Below are positions 41,401 through 55,600 of a DNA stretch of 64,000 nt, piece after piece. Under the pieces are notes generated by a model. The model saw only the letters and a program-made list of their open reading frames with translations. It did no database searches and had not been told where the DNA came from. Where the stretch lies: NCBI GenBank assembly GCA_013397115.1, contig VWZW01001322.1, positions 1 through 64,000 on the forward strand. The letters run 5' to 3'. This stretch comes from Edolisoma coerulescens. Taxonomy: Eukaryota; Chordata; Aves; Passeriformes; Campephagidae. Position numbers and translations under genes: made by a program. Each line of letters starts with the position of its first letter. Positions within the stretch are counted from its first letter, which is position 1.

Positions 41401-43500
41401 TGAGTCCTTTGCCTCAGTGCTTTTGTGTTGTTCTCAACTGAATATCAGCATTTAAAAATAGATACATATTCCTGAAAGGTCTGCTGATTTTAATGAACTA
41501 AGAGTCTTTATTTTCTGGAAGGAGAGAAAGGGGTTTTTGGGGCCATTGTACTGAATGACAGCAAGGTTTGGAAAGATTTGGATCCTTGTGCATCATGCAG
41601 AATTTAAAGTGAAGTTTGTCACCTCTGCAGGGGCTAACTGCTTCCCTCAGGTTAGTATTTCTTCTGGAAGGACAGGCACACTGCAACAAAAACAACCTCT
41701 CAGCTGTTCAGTTAGACCTGGCACATCTGGGAACTTCCTGAGCTACTTCAACCCACACAGAAAACCATTTAGGGTTTTTCCTTACTAGATGGGTTAGTCT
41801 TGTGTGAGGTTAGTGAGATGAACTGGTTTATAGGGCATCCAGCAAGAACTGGATTACTCAGAGTAATCTTCATGTTGAAATGAGTTATCAAGTCAATTTC
41901 AGCCTTGCACTCATGAAAGAGAAGGTAGAGCAAAACATGTAAGTTACCCATATTATTTTCAGTACAGCTATTTCAAAGAATAATTTAAATCTAAATTGAA
42001 CTAAACTGTTTAAATTTACTGTACTGGAGCAAATTAGGGTTGGATCACACGTTTTTTCTCGTTCACATGTGGAAGGAGTAACCCATGATCTTAATAGTGC
42101 TGGGAGTGGTGAGGTCTTCAGCTGACTCAACAGGTTCTATAGGGATACCTGACTGCTGTGATGGCAGGGGCAGACCTTATCCTCCTTCCAAATACAACAG
42201 TTCTGTATGTAAGTAATACAATGCAAGTTCAAGGATGTACCTTTGAACCAACTCATTGTAAAGAGAGAGAAGAAGGATTTTTAAACCAATGATGATACTA
42301 GTATTGTTGGAAATTATAGTTAGGGTGACAGTATTACAAGCCAAAGAAGGTTTATACTGCGAAATCAGTGTAAAATGTGAAAAGTGGTAGATAAGCATAC
42401 ACTGAAAAAACTGTATCCGTGTCACTGTATAAATGAATGTAATCAAAAAACTATTATTTTCAAGCGTTCTCTCTCCTGACTTCTCAGAATTGTTTTAAGA
42501 ATGCTAGTCAAATGGCAGATTAAATCCACCTTGGTGGAAAGTATTTGCCTTCATAATGTCTCTCATAAAAGAATAGACGAGGAAATAATTAAACATAGAG
42601 CAGGAAATAACACATTATATCCAGTAATATTTTATGTGAAATTTTATGAACAGGGACTTGGATGGAATTTAGGCCTCTTTGTATAAATAAACCTGGTGGC
42701 TGTTGCTGCTGCAGTAAGGACTTGACTGTTTGACTTGAGTTCTGCCTTTGTATGTGCCTAGAACTGACCTGGCTTTGTCCAGGCTGTGTCGATCTGTCCC
42801 CAAACATGACTGAGATCCAGAAAGTTGTTTTACTTGAATACACTGAAAACCCTGCAGATGCAGAGGAACCCTGCAAATGTAATACAGACCACAGAGTACT
42901 TACACAATCACAAAATGAAGTAGCGGCTAGTAGGATTTTGCAGAATAACAGTTATGGTATGGCATTTGTCTCCTACCATGTCATTGTTTCCTGCACTGTG
43001 TCTATGTTTTCTGTGGGTTACTGGACATAACAGACCCCTTGCCCAGTACAGAATAGGGAGCAGAATTCATGCCTGCCCCTTCTACATGGGCATCAAGTCT
43101 GTCTACTTTCTCTCTGGCTCACTCAATTCTCCAGTTCAGTGCTGCACATTGCTGCAAGCCTTCAGCAGGCAGAGGGCGACATTCCCCCACACCAGCATAA
43201 GCAGGGGGAGAGGGCAAGAGGAGGGTAAATGCTGGTTAAGGAGTTAAGAGTTGTGTTTTCCCCACCAGCCCTGCCTAACCAAAAAGTTCTCCTATGGCTT
43301 CATCTGTTTGGTTAATTGCAGAGGACTAACTTGTTAGGAAGACCATGGAAATGGAAATTGGAAATGGTAATTGGAAATGATGGGATCAAATTTTAACTGA
43401 ACATGTTTTCTTTGATCAGTTAAAATATTATTTTCTTTCAATTAAGGCTGTTACTTGTGGCATGTAGGTGAGCCAAGACATGTAGGCAGAGGGTGTATTT
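35476..43500. other. Eight-kilobase region without a recognisable gene
   Basis: AT-rich and apparently unique. I looked on the plus strand for PPAT-like exons and on the minus strand for further exons of the SANT gene and saw neither. Open frames of 60-97 codons are scattered, none with a familiar motif. A GGAAAT-type simple repeat is at 43342-43380. A 40-codon plus-strand frame at 35586-35708 is discussed as a finding. Confidence 0.55.
43342..43380. repeat. Imperfect GGAAAT tandem repeat
   Basis: Five imperfect copies of a GGAAAT/GGAAATT unit in a row (GGAAATGGAAATTGGAAATG and onward). It lies about 120 bases beyond the proposed poly(A) signal of the SANT gene. Confidence 0.7.
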
Positions 43501-43506
43501 TTTATT
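43501..43506 (-). terminator. Poly(A) signal of the double Myb/SANT gene
   Basis: AATAAA on the minus strand, about 185 nt after the TGA at 43692-43690. It supports reading the exon at 43904-43690 as terminal. Confidence 0.5.
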
Positions 43507-43689
43507 AGACTGACATCACTGCTAAGAGCTCATAGTTAAGGATTATGAAAGAAACTCACATCTTGTTTTAGTTTAAATGACTAAAGGTGATTGTATTAAA
43601 GGGAAGCAAGCATGTACTCATGTGGGTAACCTACACTCTTAAGTATTTCATTTCTTACTACCTGAGAGAATCTATTTGCATGTTAATTT

Positions 43690-46600
43690 TCATAGAAAGT
43701 TCATTAAACCAACCTGTTGTATAGCTGATGGATCAGCATACAGCTGTGTTCTGTTGAGGTCTTGCATTTCTTCCTGTTTACAAAGCCTTTCAAACAGAAA
43801 CTTTTTGCCTTCTGTTACCGTGTGCACTCTCTCTGTTAATAGTTTTTGGAAGTGGAGTATGGTGTTTTCAGAAGGACTTTTCTTAAGAGGAACAGGTGAC
43901 ACCTCTGTGGACGAAAGCAAAGTACGTAGTTAGAGTGCACAAGTCAATGAACTGCTGACACTGAAGTTCAGCACATGCTGGGTTTTCCTAAAGCTGTTCT
44001 TCTGTTCTGCTCTTTTGGCTGGCATTGCCTGGTGTTGTGTAAGGGATCATTGTATAATGGAGAGTAGGAATGCAGCAGACCCTGTAAAAATCACTTATAT
44101 CTCACACTTTCAGTTTTGCCTAGCTACAGCCCTCTCCAAGAGGTACTTACATAATAGGCAGTAAATGAAAGTCTGTGTAATCACACAGTGATTAAATACA
44201 GTGTTGGTACAGTTTGTGATGGTGAACTAAACGGGCTGAATTCAAAAATGTCATATTCAGATCATTTCTCTTCATCTGTCTGTAGATACCATTTCAGTAT
44301 TAAAAATAGGGGTGAGCTCCTTAAAACTAAGTTTTTTGTTCCTCATTGTTTGACTTTCTGTTTATTTAGGGCCTGACAATTCTGCAACAAGAAAAATAGG
44401 CTGCTGACCTTCCCCATATCAGATCACATGCCACATATTTCTATCCTTCCCATCATTTTTCTCTCTCCTTGATTCTCTATCCTGTCTTTGACACAGCTGT
44501 CTTAACCTGTTTACATGTTTACAGACACAGTAGTGCAATATGAGGAAACCACATCCATGACTCTGCCTGTCCCTACTTTCCTGTAAGCAATACAGGCAAT
44601 TGAAACATTTTGTTTTTTAAATACTATCTTTTCTTTGCATATGATTCTTACAAATCAAGTAAGTTTTTCTTAATGTTTACCTCATTTATACCAGGGATGA
44701 GGACTGCAATAAATAAATTGCAATTTTCCTTAGGCCTACATTTTTATCAGAACTCTTCTTTTGCCGATTGTTTTGAGTCAAAGAAGAATGTTGGTTTGGA
44801 GCTTGGTATTATGTTCCAGGAAATTTTTTTTTAACTGTTTGAATACTGGATATAAGAATCTGGCATCCAATTCAACAGCAGTGTATAGATGCTTTTAAAA
44901 GTCAGGGGCTCTTACCATCATTCCATGTTTTCCTCTTGATACTCAAAGATCCTGTGTTTGATGTAGCATCTCCCACTGAAACTTACAAGAGAAAAACAAG
45001 GTGACTGAGTATTTTGTCAAGATTCTCAAGGCACAGTCAGTCACACACCAAAAAGTTTTATACTACAAAAGCAAATTACCCTAGGACAAGACACATTTAT
45101 TTGGCAGATGCCTCAAACAGATTAATAACTAAAGCTTCTTTTCTGAAAGGTTATTGTTTTACTGGCCGCTGCGTTAGCATTCACAGCCCAGATTACACAG
45201 TCCTTTTCTAGCATGCTAAAATGTAAAACAGCCAGGTTGGTTGTTGGTGTTGACAACATTCTTGGTGTTGACAAATCCTATTCATAGAGAGTAGAAATGA
45301 GCAGTAATATATTCAGTTTCTGTATTTGGAAGAAAATACATGTCTCAAGAATGTGATCGAGCACAAGACTGAGGCAGGGGAGAAGAACAGTCATCCCACA
45401 GCTCTGTGGATATCATTCCAGCCACAACTAATGCACTACTATACGGTGCCCTTGGACATCACATTAGGGCTCTGATTCATGACTGAGGACAGCTGGCTTA
45501 AGGATGGTTCCAGCAGTTTCTGCTCAAGCCGTCCGTCTGGCCTTTGCTGCAGAAATGGTGCAGGTCCTCAGCTAACATTTGAGATGTTGCAAACTATTAT
45601 CCACCACACTGAGAACAATCACAATTAGTTCTGCTTTACCTTAAGTCACTGAACCCTAAGGTGCAGAGGCTGTTACTTCTACAAGAGCACCTGATCTGCC
45701 TGTACCCAGGGCAGGTGCCCCTGAAGTCTGGAGCAGTTGGGCAGTCACGAGAACCCTTACAGCAGACACAAGATTAGCTGTGTGGTTCCTAGATCTGAGG
45801 GGTTTTGATACTAAAATAGAAGCAAACTCTATTTTGCAAACTGAATCTGCTTTAGCAAAATTAATACAATTATTACAAGTGTTCAAATAAACATCGCTGC
45901 CCTGGGTTTTTCTCTATCTTGACTGCAGTGTATATTGAGTTAATATAGTTTGGGTTTTTTGGAGTTCTTGCACTTAGCTTGATTGCTACTGATTTGTGCA
46001 GTTCTAAATGGTATGAGCTTGCAGCAATCTATCTATCAGACTTTACATGCCTGCTATATGACCTCTAAAACCTGCCATGTGTTCTAGCACCATTTCACTG
46101 TATGTCATTTACGCTTTCGAAAGCAAAGATTCTCCAATAACATTGACTGCTTCAGTGCTTCCACTTTTTGTTAATATTCTCACTTCTGCATGTCTCCATA
46201 GACCACTTGTGTTCCCTGAGTATTCCCTATGTGACCATGCAGATACAGCTTCCCCAGTTATTTTCCCTCCCCATTTCTGGCCACACATTTCACACCTACA
46301 GCATGGCTCAAACAGGCTACTTTAGAAAGTTTCACTTAAAGCACTTTATCTCATCACTGAAGTTTTTAGTACCTGATAGGAGACTTGAGCTTTCACATCC
46401 CCAGCCTGAGGTTCCCAAAGGCTGTCTTCTTAAGATACAGTCAACTTCATCATAAAATCTCATTTTTCTCCTGGGATTTCCAAGATGCTCATTTTCTTTC
46501 TGCAGTGCACGGTATTCATATTTTAGGTTCTTGTACTTTGTGCGACATTGTTTCCAGTCTCTGTCTATACCACGTTTCATTAACCTTCTGGCAATTTCCT

Positions 46601-49600
46601 CAAATATTTCTTTATTTCTTGTGGCCCCTTCAAGCATTTGTTGTATCTTTTCATCTGACCATATGTTTATCAGAGCCCTAACTTCATTATCACTCCAGTG
46701 TTTTCCTGCTCCAGTATCATTAACTGTAATAACTTTAAAATGATTTTGTGCTTCTTCCAAGGGAATGTGATTGTCTGAAAATATAAATAAAAAACCAACT
46801 AACTGTAAATACATGCTAAATATACATATATGAAAGCATAATTGCAACTAATGACTAATCTTGTAACTTTATAATGTTGGCATCCATACACAATTGTTTT
46901 CTCTTAAGTACACAAAATACGTAGCAAGTGGAATCTCTTGTTTCTCCAAGGAATCTAAAATTCCACGTTTTGTCACTATAATATTGCCGCTGTTGTTGTG
47001 AAATTAAAGACAGATGTATCCAAGTGTTACATGTAGGAAAGCAATAATCCTTAAGCTTTAAAGATGTCAGCATTGGTGAGAAGTGTGGTTTCAAATTAAA
47101 ATGGCAACATGCAAATGAAAAGGCTACTGGGGATTCAACAGAAAAAAAAAATCTTCAGACTCAAAAACAGTCAGAAATAGGCAGATGCTGCTCATCAGAT
47201 ATGTATAGAAGGCAAAGCTGAACTACAGTATTAACACAAGCTTTGCTCATGACAAGGAAAAGAGCTATGAAACTAATTTTTAAATTTACTGACAAAGCTA
47301 GACTGGAGTCAGGAGTAGAAAAGTAGAGCTGGGTTTACAGTAGAGATCTGATTTCTCCAGCTTTGGTACCGAAATTACAATGTAATTCGTCTCATAATAA
47401 ATGCATGGAATTTAATACTCACCTGTCCCAACCATCCGTTTTCCTACTGGCGTACAAGATCTGTCTTCTGAGGTAGTGCTTATAGAATCATCATCTGTAG
47501 AAACACACAGCTTTAAATAGACTTGGATTTAGATATATAAATTGCTGATATTATTGTCATCCTCTGTAGGAAACACCTATTTCCACCTAAAAGTGCCCTT
47601 AAAAAAAAAAAGCCCTTAGTCTAACCCATTAGTTATAGACTTGAAGAATCACAGAATCATAGAATCATTTAGGATGGAAGCCCTAATCATGTAGGATGGA
47701 CTTAGCACTGCCAAGTCCACCAGTAAACCGCATCCCAAAGTACCACATCTACATGTCACTTAAATCCCTCCAGGGACAGTGACTCCACCACTGCCCAAGT
47801 CCAAGCTGACAGTTCTGCTGACCTCCCTCCTTTACTTCACCAAGAACTGAAAACGCTGCCATCTTGTGACCGCTGTGGCCAAGAGGCTCCAGCCACCACC
47901 AGTCCTCTATTCACAAACACCAGGTCCAGTGGGTACCTCCCCTAGTTGGCTCATTCACCAGCAGTGTCAGGCAGTTTCTGCCACACCAGGAACCTCCTAG
48001 GCTGTGTCCTTTGGTGTGTTGTATTTCCTGCAAACATCTGGTAAGCTGAAGTCTCCCCAAGGGCCAGCGACTGTGAGACTTCTCCCAGCTTATGAAACAT
48101 TTCACCTGCCTCCTTGCCCTGGTTGGGTGGTCTGTAACAGCCTCCCACCAGGATACCTGCCTTGTTGCCTTCTCCTGATTCTTACCCATACATCGTCAAC
48201 CCTACTGTCACCATCATGAGCTTTAGACAATCAAAACACTGTGTAACATGCAGAGTACCCCACAGTCTTTCCTTCCTTGCCTGCCCCTTCTGAAGTTTAT
48301 AGCCATCCATTGCAGCACTCCAGTTGTGCAAGTCATCCCTCTGTGTCTTCACTATGGAAACTATGATATACTTTTCCTGCTACACAGTGGCTTCCAGCTC
48401 CTCCTGTTTGTTGCCCATGCTGTGTGCACTGGTGTAGATTAGATGCACCACACCTGGGCTTTTGACCCCACCATCTTTTGGGGGTGATAAGTTCTAATTT
48501 CTACATCGTTATTCTCAAGTGCTTCTGTGGTTTCTAACACATGAATAACCCCGCTGTGTCTTTGCTGATCTCCATTTCCTGACTCTACCGAAACAGCAGA
48601 TCAAAGGACCTCTCTAGAACACCATCCCTCAAACATTGGCATATTGCCCCCAGGCTCTCTAGTAGGTCTGGTTTTATCTCTTTCCACCTGCAAATTTAGT
48701 TTAAAGCTCTTTCAATGAGCCGTGCTAACTCCTGTGCTAAGATCCTTTTCCCTGTTTGAGATAGGTGTCAGCAAGTCTGGTGTCATGGAACCATGATTAA
48801 AAAACCCAGCATTTTCCCAGTGTCACGAAGCTTGGAGCCAGACAGTGATCTCTTGGCTCTTTCTGGTTTTTTCCCACATCATTCCTTGCAACTGGAATAA
48901 GAGAACACTACTTGTGCTCTTGATCCCTTAACCAGTTGTTCCAAGGCTCTGAAGTCTCTCTTGATTGCCCTCAGGCTTTTATTTGCAACTTTATCACTGC
49001 CTACTGAGAAATTCTTGAAATCATCTATGAACATCAAAACCCAGCTTTGCTGGTTCTAGGTTCATTTGCTCATGCTCGGACTACTCTGAGGCTGAAAGTT
49101 CACTTTTGTGTGGACTTACTGTTTGGGTTGGGAGGAAGAGAAAGATCAGTTCTCATTGTTTGCTAGGAGATGTCATAGACTCATTATGTTCAATACTGGT
49201 TTTGGTAACGGGTAGAAGTAAATATTCCTTTTATGTTTTGAAAAACTGAGTGCTTACTTAGGCTCTGTCAGAAATAGAGATTCTTTGTAAATAAGAAGGT
49301 TCATTTGATGTGCTTTCTATAATGGTACTTGCCAATATATGCACAAACTAGTACTTGGAATTCGTATTTGCTCTGTAACTTGTTTTCTCTTAAGTCATTT
49401 CGCAAATACTTGTTTTTCATAAGACATGTGCAGGAATATATTTTGTACCTGTGGAAAATTTGGAAATCATACTGTCATCAGCATGTGTGTGTGATTTACG
49501 TGGGGTACTAGAAAAAAAGTGGTTTTTCTGCTAAATAGGCACCCTATAACTCTGGAGAAAATTCTTGCATCTTCCTTAACACTTGCAGCTATTGGAAATG

Positions 49601-52600
49601 GGCCAAAATGGAGCTGTAGGTCTACTCCTAGGCTCCTAATAGATTCTTATTTTTTTTCAAACTATTACCGACCTCCCCATGGTTTTCATTTCTGTGCTCA
49701 TTCTCTCAACCATATTGGCTCTCTGATCTCTTCCTGTCTTTGGCAATGGCACTTGTGTAGTGCTGACTTGCATGATTACTGTGCTCAATTGGCTATTACA
49801 TGATAGGGAGTTTGTGTGTATGAGGCAGTCAGTTGAGCTGCATGACATTTTATTCTTCACTTTGCATTCGCGTGACCTCGCTATGTCTCAACTTTCAGGG
49901 TCACAGATGTACTTTATCCTCAGTGTCACTTGTGTTTCTGTGTGTCATTGTTGTGATGGCACTGCTCTGATGTTGTCCTCAGTGTCACAGTCACCACAGT
50001 TGTCTTGATCAAGATCAGCCAATGCAAACAGTTGTAAAGGGTGTGTTGCATAGGGTGTCTCAACATCCAAACTACAGATAACATAATTGCTGAAAAGGAA
50101 GCTCTTGGCTGGCATATGCCTGATGCATGTAATAGAAATATTCGTATTGTAGAAACTTTCAGCGTTAAAGGCCAAAGAATTGCTGTTCACAGAATCACTA
50201 TAATTGATTTTTTTTTTCCTATTAACTTCTGTGTACAAACAGCAGTACTGTAAAGAATATTTTGATCCAGGTTGTCAGGTCACTATATTTCAATGTCATC
50301 ATTATTTCCTCTGAAGTCTTTTTTTCATGATCTTCTATGGTTTTTATGCTCATTTATTCCAGAATAAATATTAATATCCCTACTGTGGTCTAATGTTAAA
50401 TTTTATCATTTTAAATAAAACAAATCTTCTCCTGATCACTTGTCATTGAATATATGACTTCTACATATTGCTGAGGTGCTGATTTCAGTTTTATATTTAA
50501 AATAGTTCAGAATATATGTTGAAATTGCTTGATAGTTAATCATCTGATACTAAATGCAGTCATGAAGTAGTTTGAAAATACAGACTAGGTATAAAATGTT
50601 CTGAGTTTCTGAGACAGCTATTTACCTTTCCATTTTGTCCTCTCTAGCAACTGTGTAAGAAAAACAGTATTTGTGTCACAATCAAATGCAGACTAATCAT
50701 ATTCATCATAAAAAGGATCGTGTTGTCTGGGAAAATAAGATTTTTTTTATAATTACGGGAAGGAGAAATCAGTGTTCATACATTTCTGCACTATGAAATC
50801 AAACAAAACCCATAATTTTTCATAACCTAAAAGTAGAACAAGTATAATTTGCTGGAATAACATATGAACCTTTGGAATCTTCAATGCCCAGTAATGTAGA
50901 ATGTCCTGTTAAAACAATCACGACAAAGTTGTGACCTACCTATATCAATCGTCTCCTTCTTTATTTGTGTAGCTTCCAGAGCTGCTGGGGTGGAGTTGGC
51001 GAAGTCTCCCTCATCTGCAAGGATTTCTGTAAAAAATAATCATTTACGCAGTTCTTAAAACTAAACAGGTCTTGAGTGATGTCTTGAGAATCACCCACTT
51101 CAGAATGCCACTGATGATAACTATTACAGATTTCCGCTCTTAATACATTAAAGCTGCCATTTCTCTGCAGCAATAGGCTTAAGAGCAGAGTGTACCCACT
51201 TATATATTAAAGTAAATCCAGAACACCACGTAACAGCTACAGTATATCAGTTTATGGGTTAAATGCACAAACTCCTAAGTTATTTCAACCTGGATGAGAA
51301 TTTGTAGAATGGTTCACTGATTCTGGGTGTAAGATATCTAGTTAGTGGCAAACGTCTCTGCAGCAGAACAGGCAAGACAGTGACTTGCATAAAGGGTGCA
51401 GTACATACTGAAATTATTGAAAGACTCCAAATTGACTGATGCCATGAGTGTCTGAATGAGCCCCAAAAGGAGCAAGGGTCCTGACATTGCATCAGGGTGC
51501 TGTGCCTAGACTTTCGATCTGTAAGGCTGCATGCCTGATGGAGACAATGTACTAAAGCCTGTCCTGAGAGCATCTCTGCTGCTGCAGCTTGCACGGGTTT
51601 ACATCACACAGCTGGGTGACAGAGGTGTCCCTGGGCTCCCCTCCATGGGGAGGAGATCTCCACTCCTCTGCCATTGGCCCGCTGGTGTTTAAGGGAGAAT
51701 TCCACCCCTCTGCCCAGGGACAGAGGGGTGGGCAGGTAGATGATGCAAGTGGTCTTGCTGATCCTTGCGTCCTGGTGAGGACACTGCTCTGCAGAGATTA
51801 AATGGTGAAGGCCACATTGTGGATCAATGACAGCAGTTTTCTGGCTCCCAGCCTGTTCTCAGTCCATTTAAGAATATTGCCTGTAAACATTGAGCAATAA
51901 AGTTTAATCTAGAGCCATTTTATTAAAAATTACCCCCAGATCAATACAGCTTTGTTTGCATCAGATGTTCTTTATGATGTGACCAGCATCATGTGCCTTT
52001 TTTTTTTTTCCTGGTGAGCCAAGAATGTGGGTAGGGAGCCTGGCTTTTTTTCTAAGGCACCTTTCAGAGTTTTGGAGGGAGGGCACAAGAAGAGCAAGAC
52101 TGAGCCAAACAGAACAAGCCATGAACAGTTTCTGGCATGGATAAAACACAGTGGCTCCATCTGCATTGTTCAGTGAAGCTATAGACAGTTGCCAGCAAAT
52201 ATGCTTAATCTCTACTTTGTGTTTGAAGCACTGCTCACAAGGGCACCCGAGCAATGCTGTCACAGTCTTTCCTTTCACCCGCTCAGACTGATACAAGCTC
52301 TGTTCTCTTTTGGCACTCTGTCACTATCACTAATTATCTTGTTTTCTGGCTCATGAGGCAAGATTAGTAATTTGTCTCCTAATCCTTACTCTCATGTGTG
52401 TCTTGTATAGTATAAAAGGGAAGTGTGATATGTTAAAGCTAGGGAAAATTTTCAGTGTGTGGCTTATGTTTACTCTCCAACAACTTGCAAAGTTGCTGCC
52501 ATCTCTGTCATACAGACCTATGAGACTGCGTACAGAAAACTGTGGATGCACAGTTAAGAGTTTGTGTCTGCAGCCCAAATATGCCTAGGCTAAGGCAGTG

Positions 52601-55600
52601 AATAATCAAGAACTTTGGGGTTTGCACTTCTCTGAAACACTGCTTAACACTAGCCTGGGGCATATGTATGAAAACATTATCTTTTGACTTTATATCTGTA
52701 CATTTTAAAATTCTGTGCACACAGCAGCAAGTGTTCAAGCCAATGTTAAGTGCCTCAGTATGTACCAACTTAAGATCTTAACTTTAAACAACAGATTTTT
52801 AAAAAGCCCTTGCTTAGGAATGTATCTGGAAGTGTCACAACTTACTCCAAATTTGTTTTGAGAGGGACATACAGTCAAGTGTACGGGGTACCAAAAATCC
52901 TAAGAAAACAATGACAAGGAAAGGAATTTGTTTGAAGTAACATACTTGCTGTAGGTATGTTTAAGAACATCAGGCTACTGGTATTTCTTAGAAACCTGTT
53001 TTCATCTCCACTGTTGTTCCTGGCACTTCAGATTTAATCAAACACCTATACATACATTCTGTGGTCGTACTGCTGAGTCTGACACACGTGGAATGTACAT
53101 GGAGTTTGGATTGACAGATTGTATGGACTGAAGTGGTCAGCTCTTCTGAAAAGATTTCTGTAACTAACTAAAAGTGATCCCACAAAATTGAAAACAACAG
53201 TGAAAATGACTAAATAAGGTTTTATTTGCAGATAGATTCAATGTGGGGTGTGTTTTGAGAGCAACCCGCAGTGTCCCCAGCCTATTGCAGGACACTTTAG
53301 CTGAAAACCCACGGGTTGGGGGCTGTTGTGGTCCTGCTGCTCCCCCAGCTGGGCAGTGCTCACACCGACGTGTCAGCAACTAGGACAGGCTGTGCAAGGA
53401 ACTGTGAGGATTTATTTACCTCTGTCGTCTTCTTCTCAGGTGGACATTTGCTGCTCTTAGAGTAGCAAATTCATGTGGGCAGAGGAGAAAAACAATACCA
53501 TGGCACATCAAATAACTAGGTATTTTCCTGAAACTGGTGTATCTGTCTTTTGACTAACACCATCTTAGTATTTTCCTTACTAGAGTATGGCAAACCCAAA
53601 TGGGCTGTTTATAAAGACTGGCAGTGGTGACAGCGTTCCTATGGCTCATAACTCAGATTCACATGTAAGATCATGAGAAGCACATGTACTCTGAGGCAGC
53701 TCGTTCATCTTTTGTGCATTTACACAGCTGCAGTTGCCAGAAGGCAATGTCTGCCCAGCCTAACTCATATATATATACATATATATATATATATGCGTAT
53801 ATGTATAGGCAAGTGCATGTACAGCTCTGGCTACAGAGTACATTAACTGCATATAATGATAAGGAAGATACCCAGACATGAGTTAAACAGAGTTTCTAAA
53901 TTCTCATTTATGTCAAATTGGGGTTTTCTACAAATTTTTTTTCAAGGCACACAAATACCTATAAATTTAATAATTCCATGCCTGTTGAGAAACACTTTTC
54001 TACAAAAGGTCTGTTGAATATGCAGGAGCTCTATAAAAAGTCACATCCTAAATGCTAGTGATCATGAGACATTACTGATACCAAACAACCAATATAATGT
54101 ATCGCTGCCTGTTTGCCTTTTCCCCTATTTATCAGCAAGCATATTTATGAGTACAGAGGTACACACAATCTCTTTACTTACCAGTTTCTCACTTCAAAAT
54201 TATTTGGACTATCTAGGAAAAGCATGTACCACAATTAGAGAACAAAGGGTCTCCATGATATTGTAATGTAAAAAGTGCACATCTTTTCTCTGCTTTATGC
54301 AATACCTAATTACTTTACCATTAATAAAATTAAAGACTAGGTGTCTTTTACCACCTGCAATAAAATTATTTGAGTGTGTATTGTTTGTTTGGGAATCAGG
54401 GAAAGATTTTTGCAGATTGAAGTTGTTCATGATGGAGTGTGGTTTTGCCTTTTTCCCCCACAGAAGTTTGAAAAATAGTCTTATGAGTGGATAGGCTGAG
54501 CCACAGACACTTTTGAAGCACTTGCTATTCTAATTTTTCCCCACAAAATCATATTGCGTTTACAATTACCCAAACAAAGTATGCAGTTAAAATACATATA
54601 TTTGAAAGGGGAGATGGTAAACTACAGGTATCTTTACACCTACGCTTATCTTAAAGGACAAAAATGTGTACTCAGAACTTAACTAGAAATATTCATTTAA
54701 CTTCATCTTAAATAGCTTGTTTGGAAGAGTGCAGTCCAAGAAGTTACAACAGTATGTTGCACCAGGTGGTTGAAAACTGTCAGATGACAGTTAAGGGGCA
54801 CTGCTGAATCTTTGTATTATTACAGTGTCTTACTACTGTCCACGTGTAAGTAGTAATTTTACTTGTTGATGGGGAGAAATGGAATTTAATACATTTTTTA
54901 AGCAGCCTTAACATGATCCCACAAAGTGCTGTTTATGACTTCTTTCATATTTGTCTATCTCAAAATGAGGTCCCTATAGGCAATGCACTTTTCATGACAA
55001 CCTGTTTTTCTCCATGGAATACTTCAAGTACCCATAGTGAGCTGGTAAAAGGTCGCTGTGTTAGGTTTTTTTGTTGTTAGTAAATTTAAATTTATGAATG
55101 TTGTTGCTATTAAATGAAAAAACAAAAATGCTACTGTCTGGTATGCCTCAAATTACCTCTCATGATCAACCATCTCTTTACTTACTTGTCATAGCTGTTT
55201 CTTTCATTATATGCAGAGCTGCCCGATTCTCTGGAGTAGTATTTACAGTAACATCATCTGTTAGAAGATTTTTAATTTGATATTAAAATCTTTCAAGTTC
55301 ACATTAGACCATTTTAAATTCTGTAAGATGACTCCTTAATGCTTAATTTAGACCATATTCTGCCTCACACTGCTGAAAGAGAACATGAGGTGCTCTGTCG
55401 TGGACAAGAAAATCTGTCAGCCTGAGAGACATTCATGTGTCTCTAGCTGAATGTAAACTTCTGCTTCCCCTGAAATTTATATTTCCAGATGTAAACCATA
55501 ATCTTTCTTTGTAAAGAGCAGAGCATATGACCTTCATATTCAGTGAGACTCTTAAATGAAGTCTTCATCCCCTGACATGAGCATTTACACAATTATATCC

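Noticed and set aside
42752..43030. Plus-strand 92-codon frame
   Set aside because: No known domain, no promoter or splice context. Overlapping frames exist on both strands here.
53410..53460. Possible minus-strand exon ending GACAGAG|GTAAAT in the SANT gene
   Set aside because: A donor is present, but the nearest acceptor gives a phase that does not fit the 1-1 pattern, and an upstream stop closes the frame.
54185..54215. Possible 31-bp minus-strand exon (CTTTTCCTAG to CTG|GTAAGT)
   Set aside because: Splice-like borders, but 31 bp would break the reading frame between the exons at 55257-55186 and 51026-50940, which join perfectly without it.
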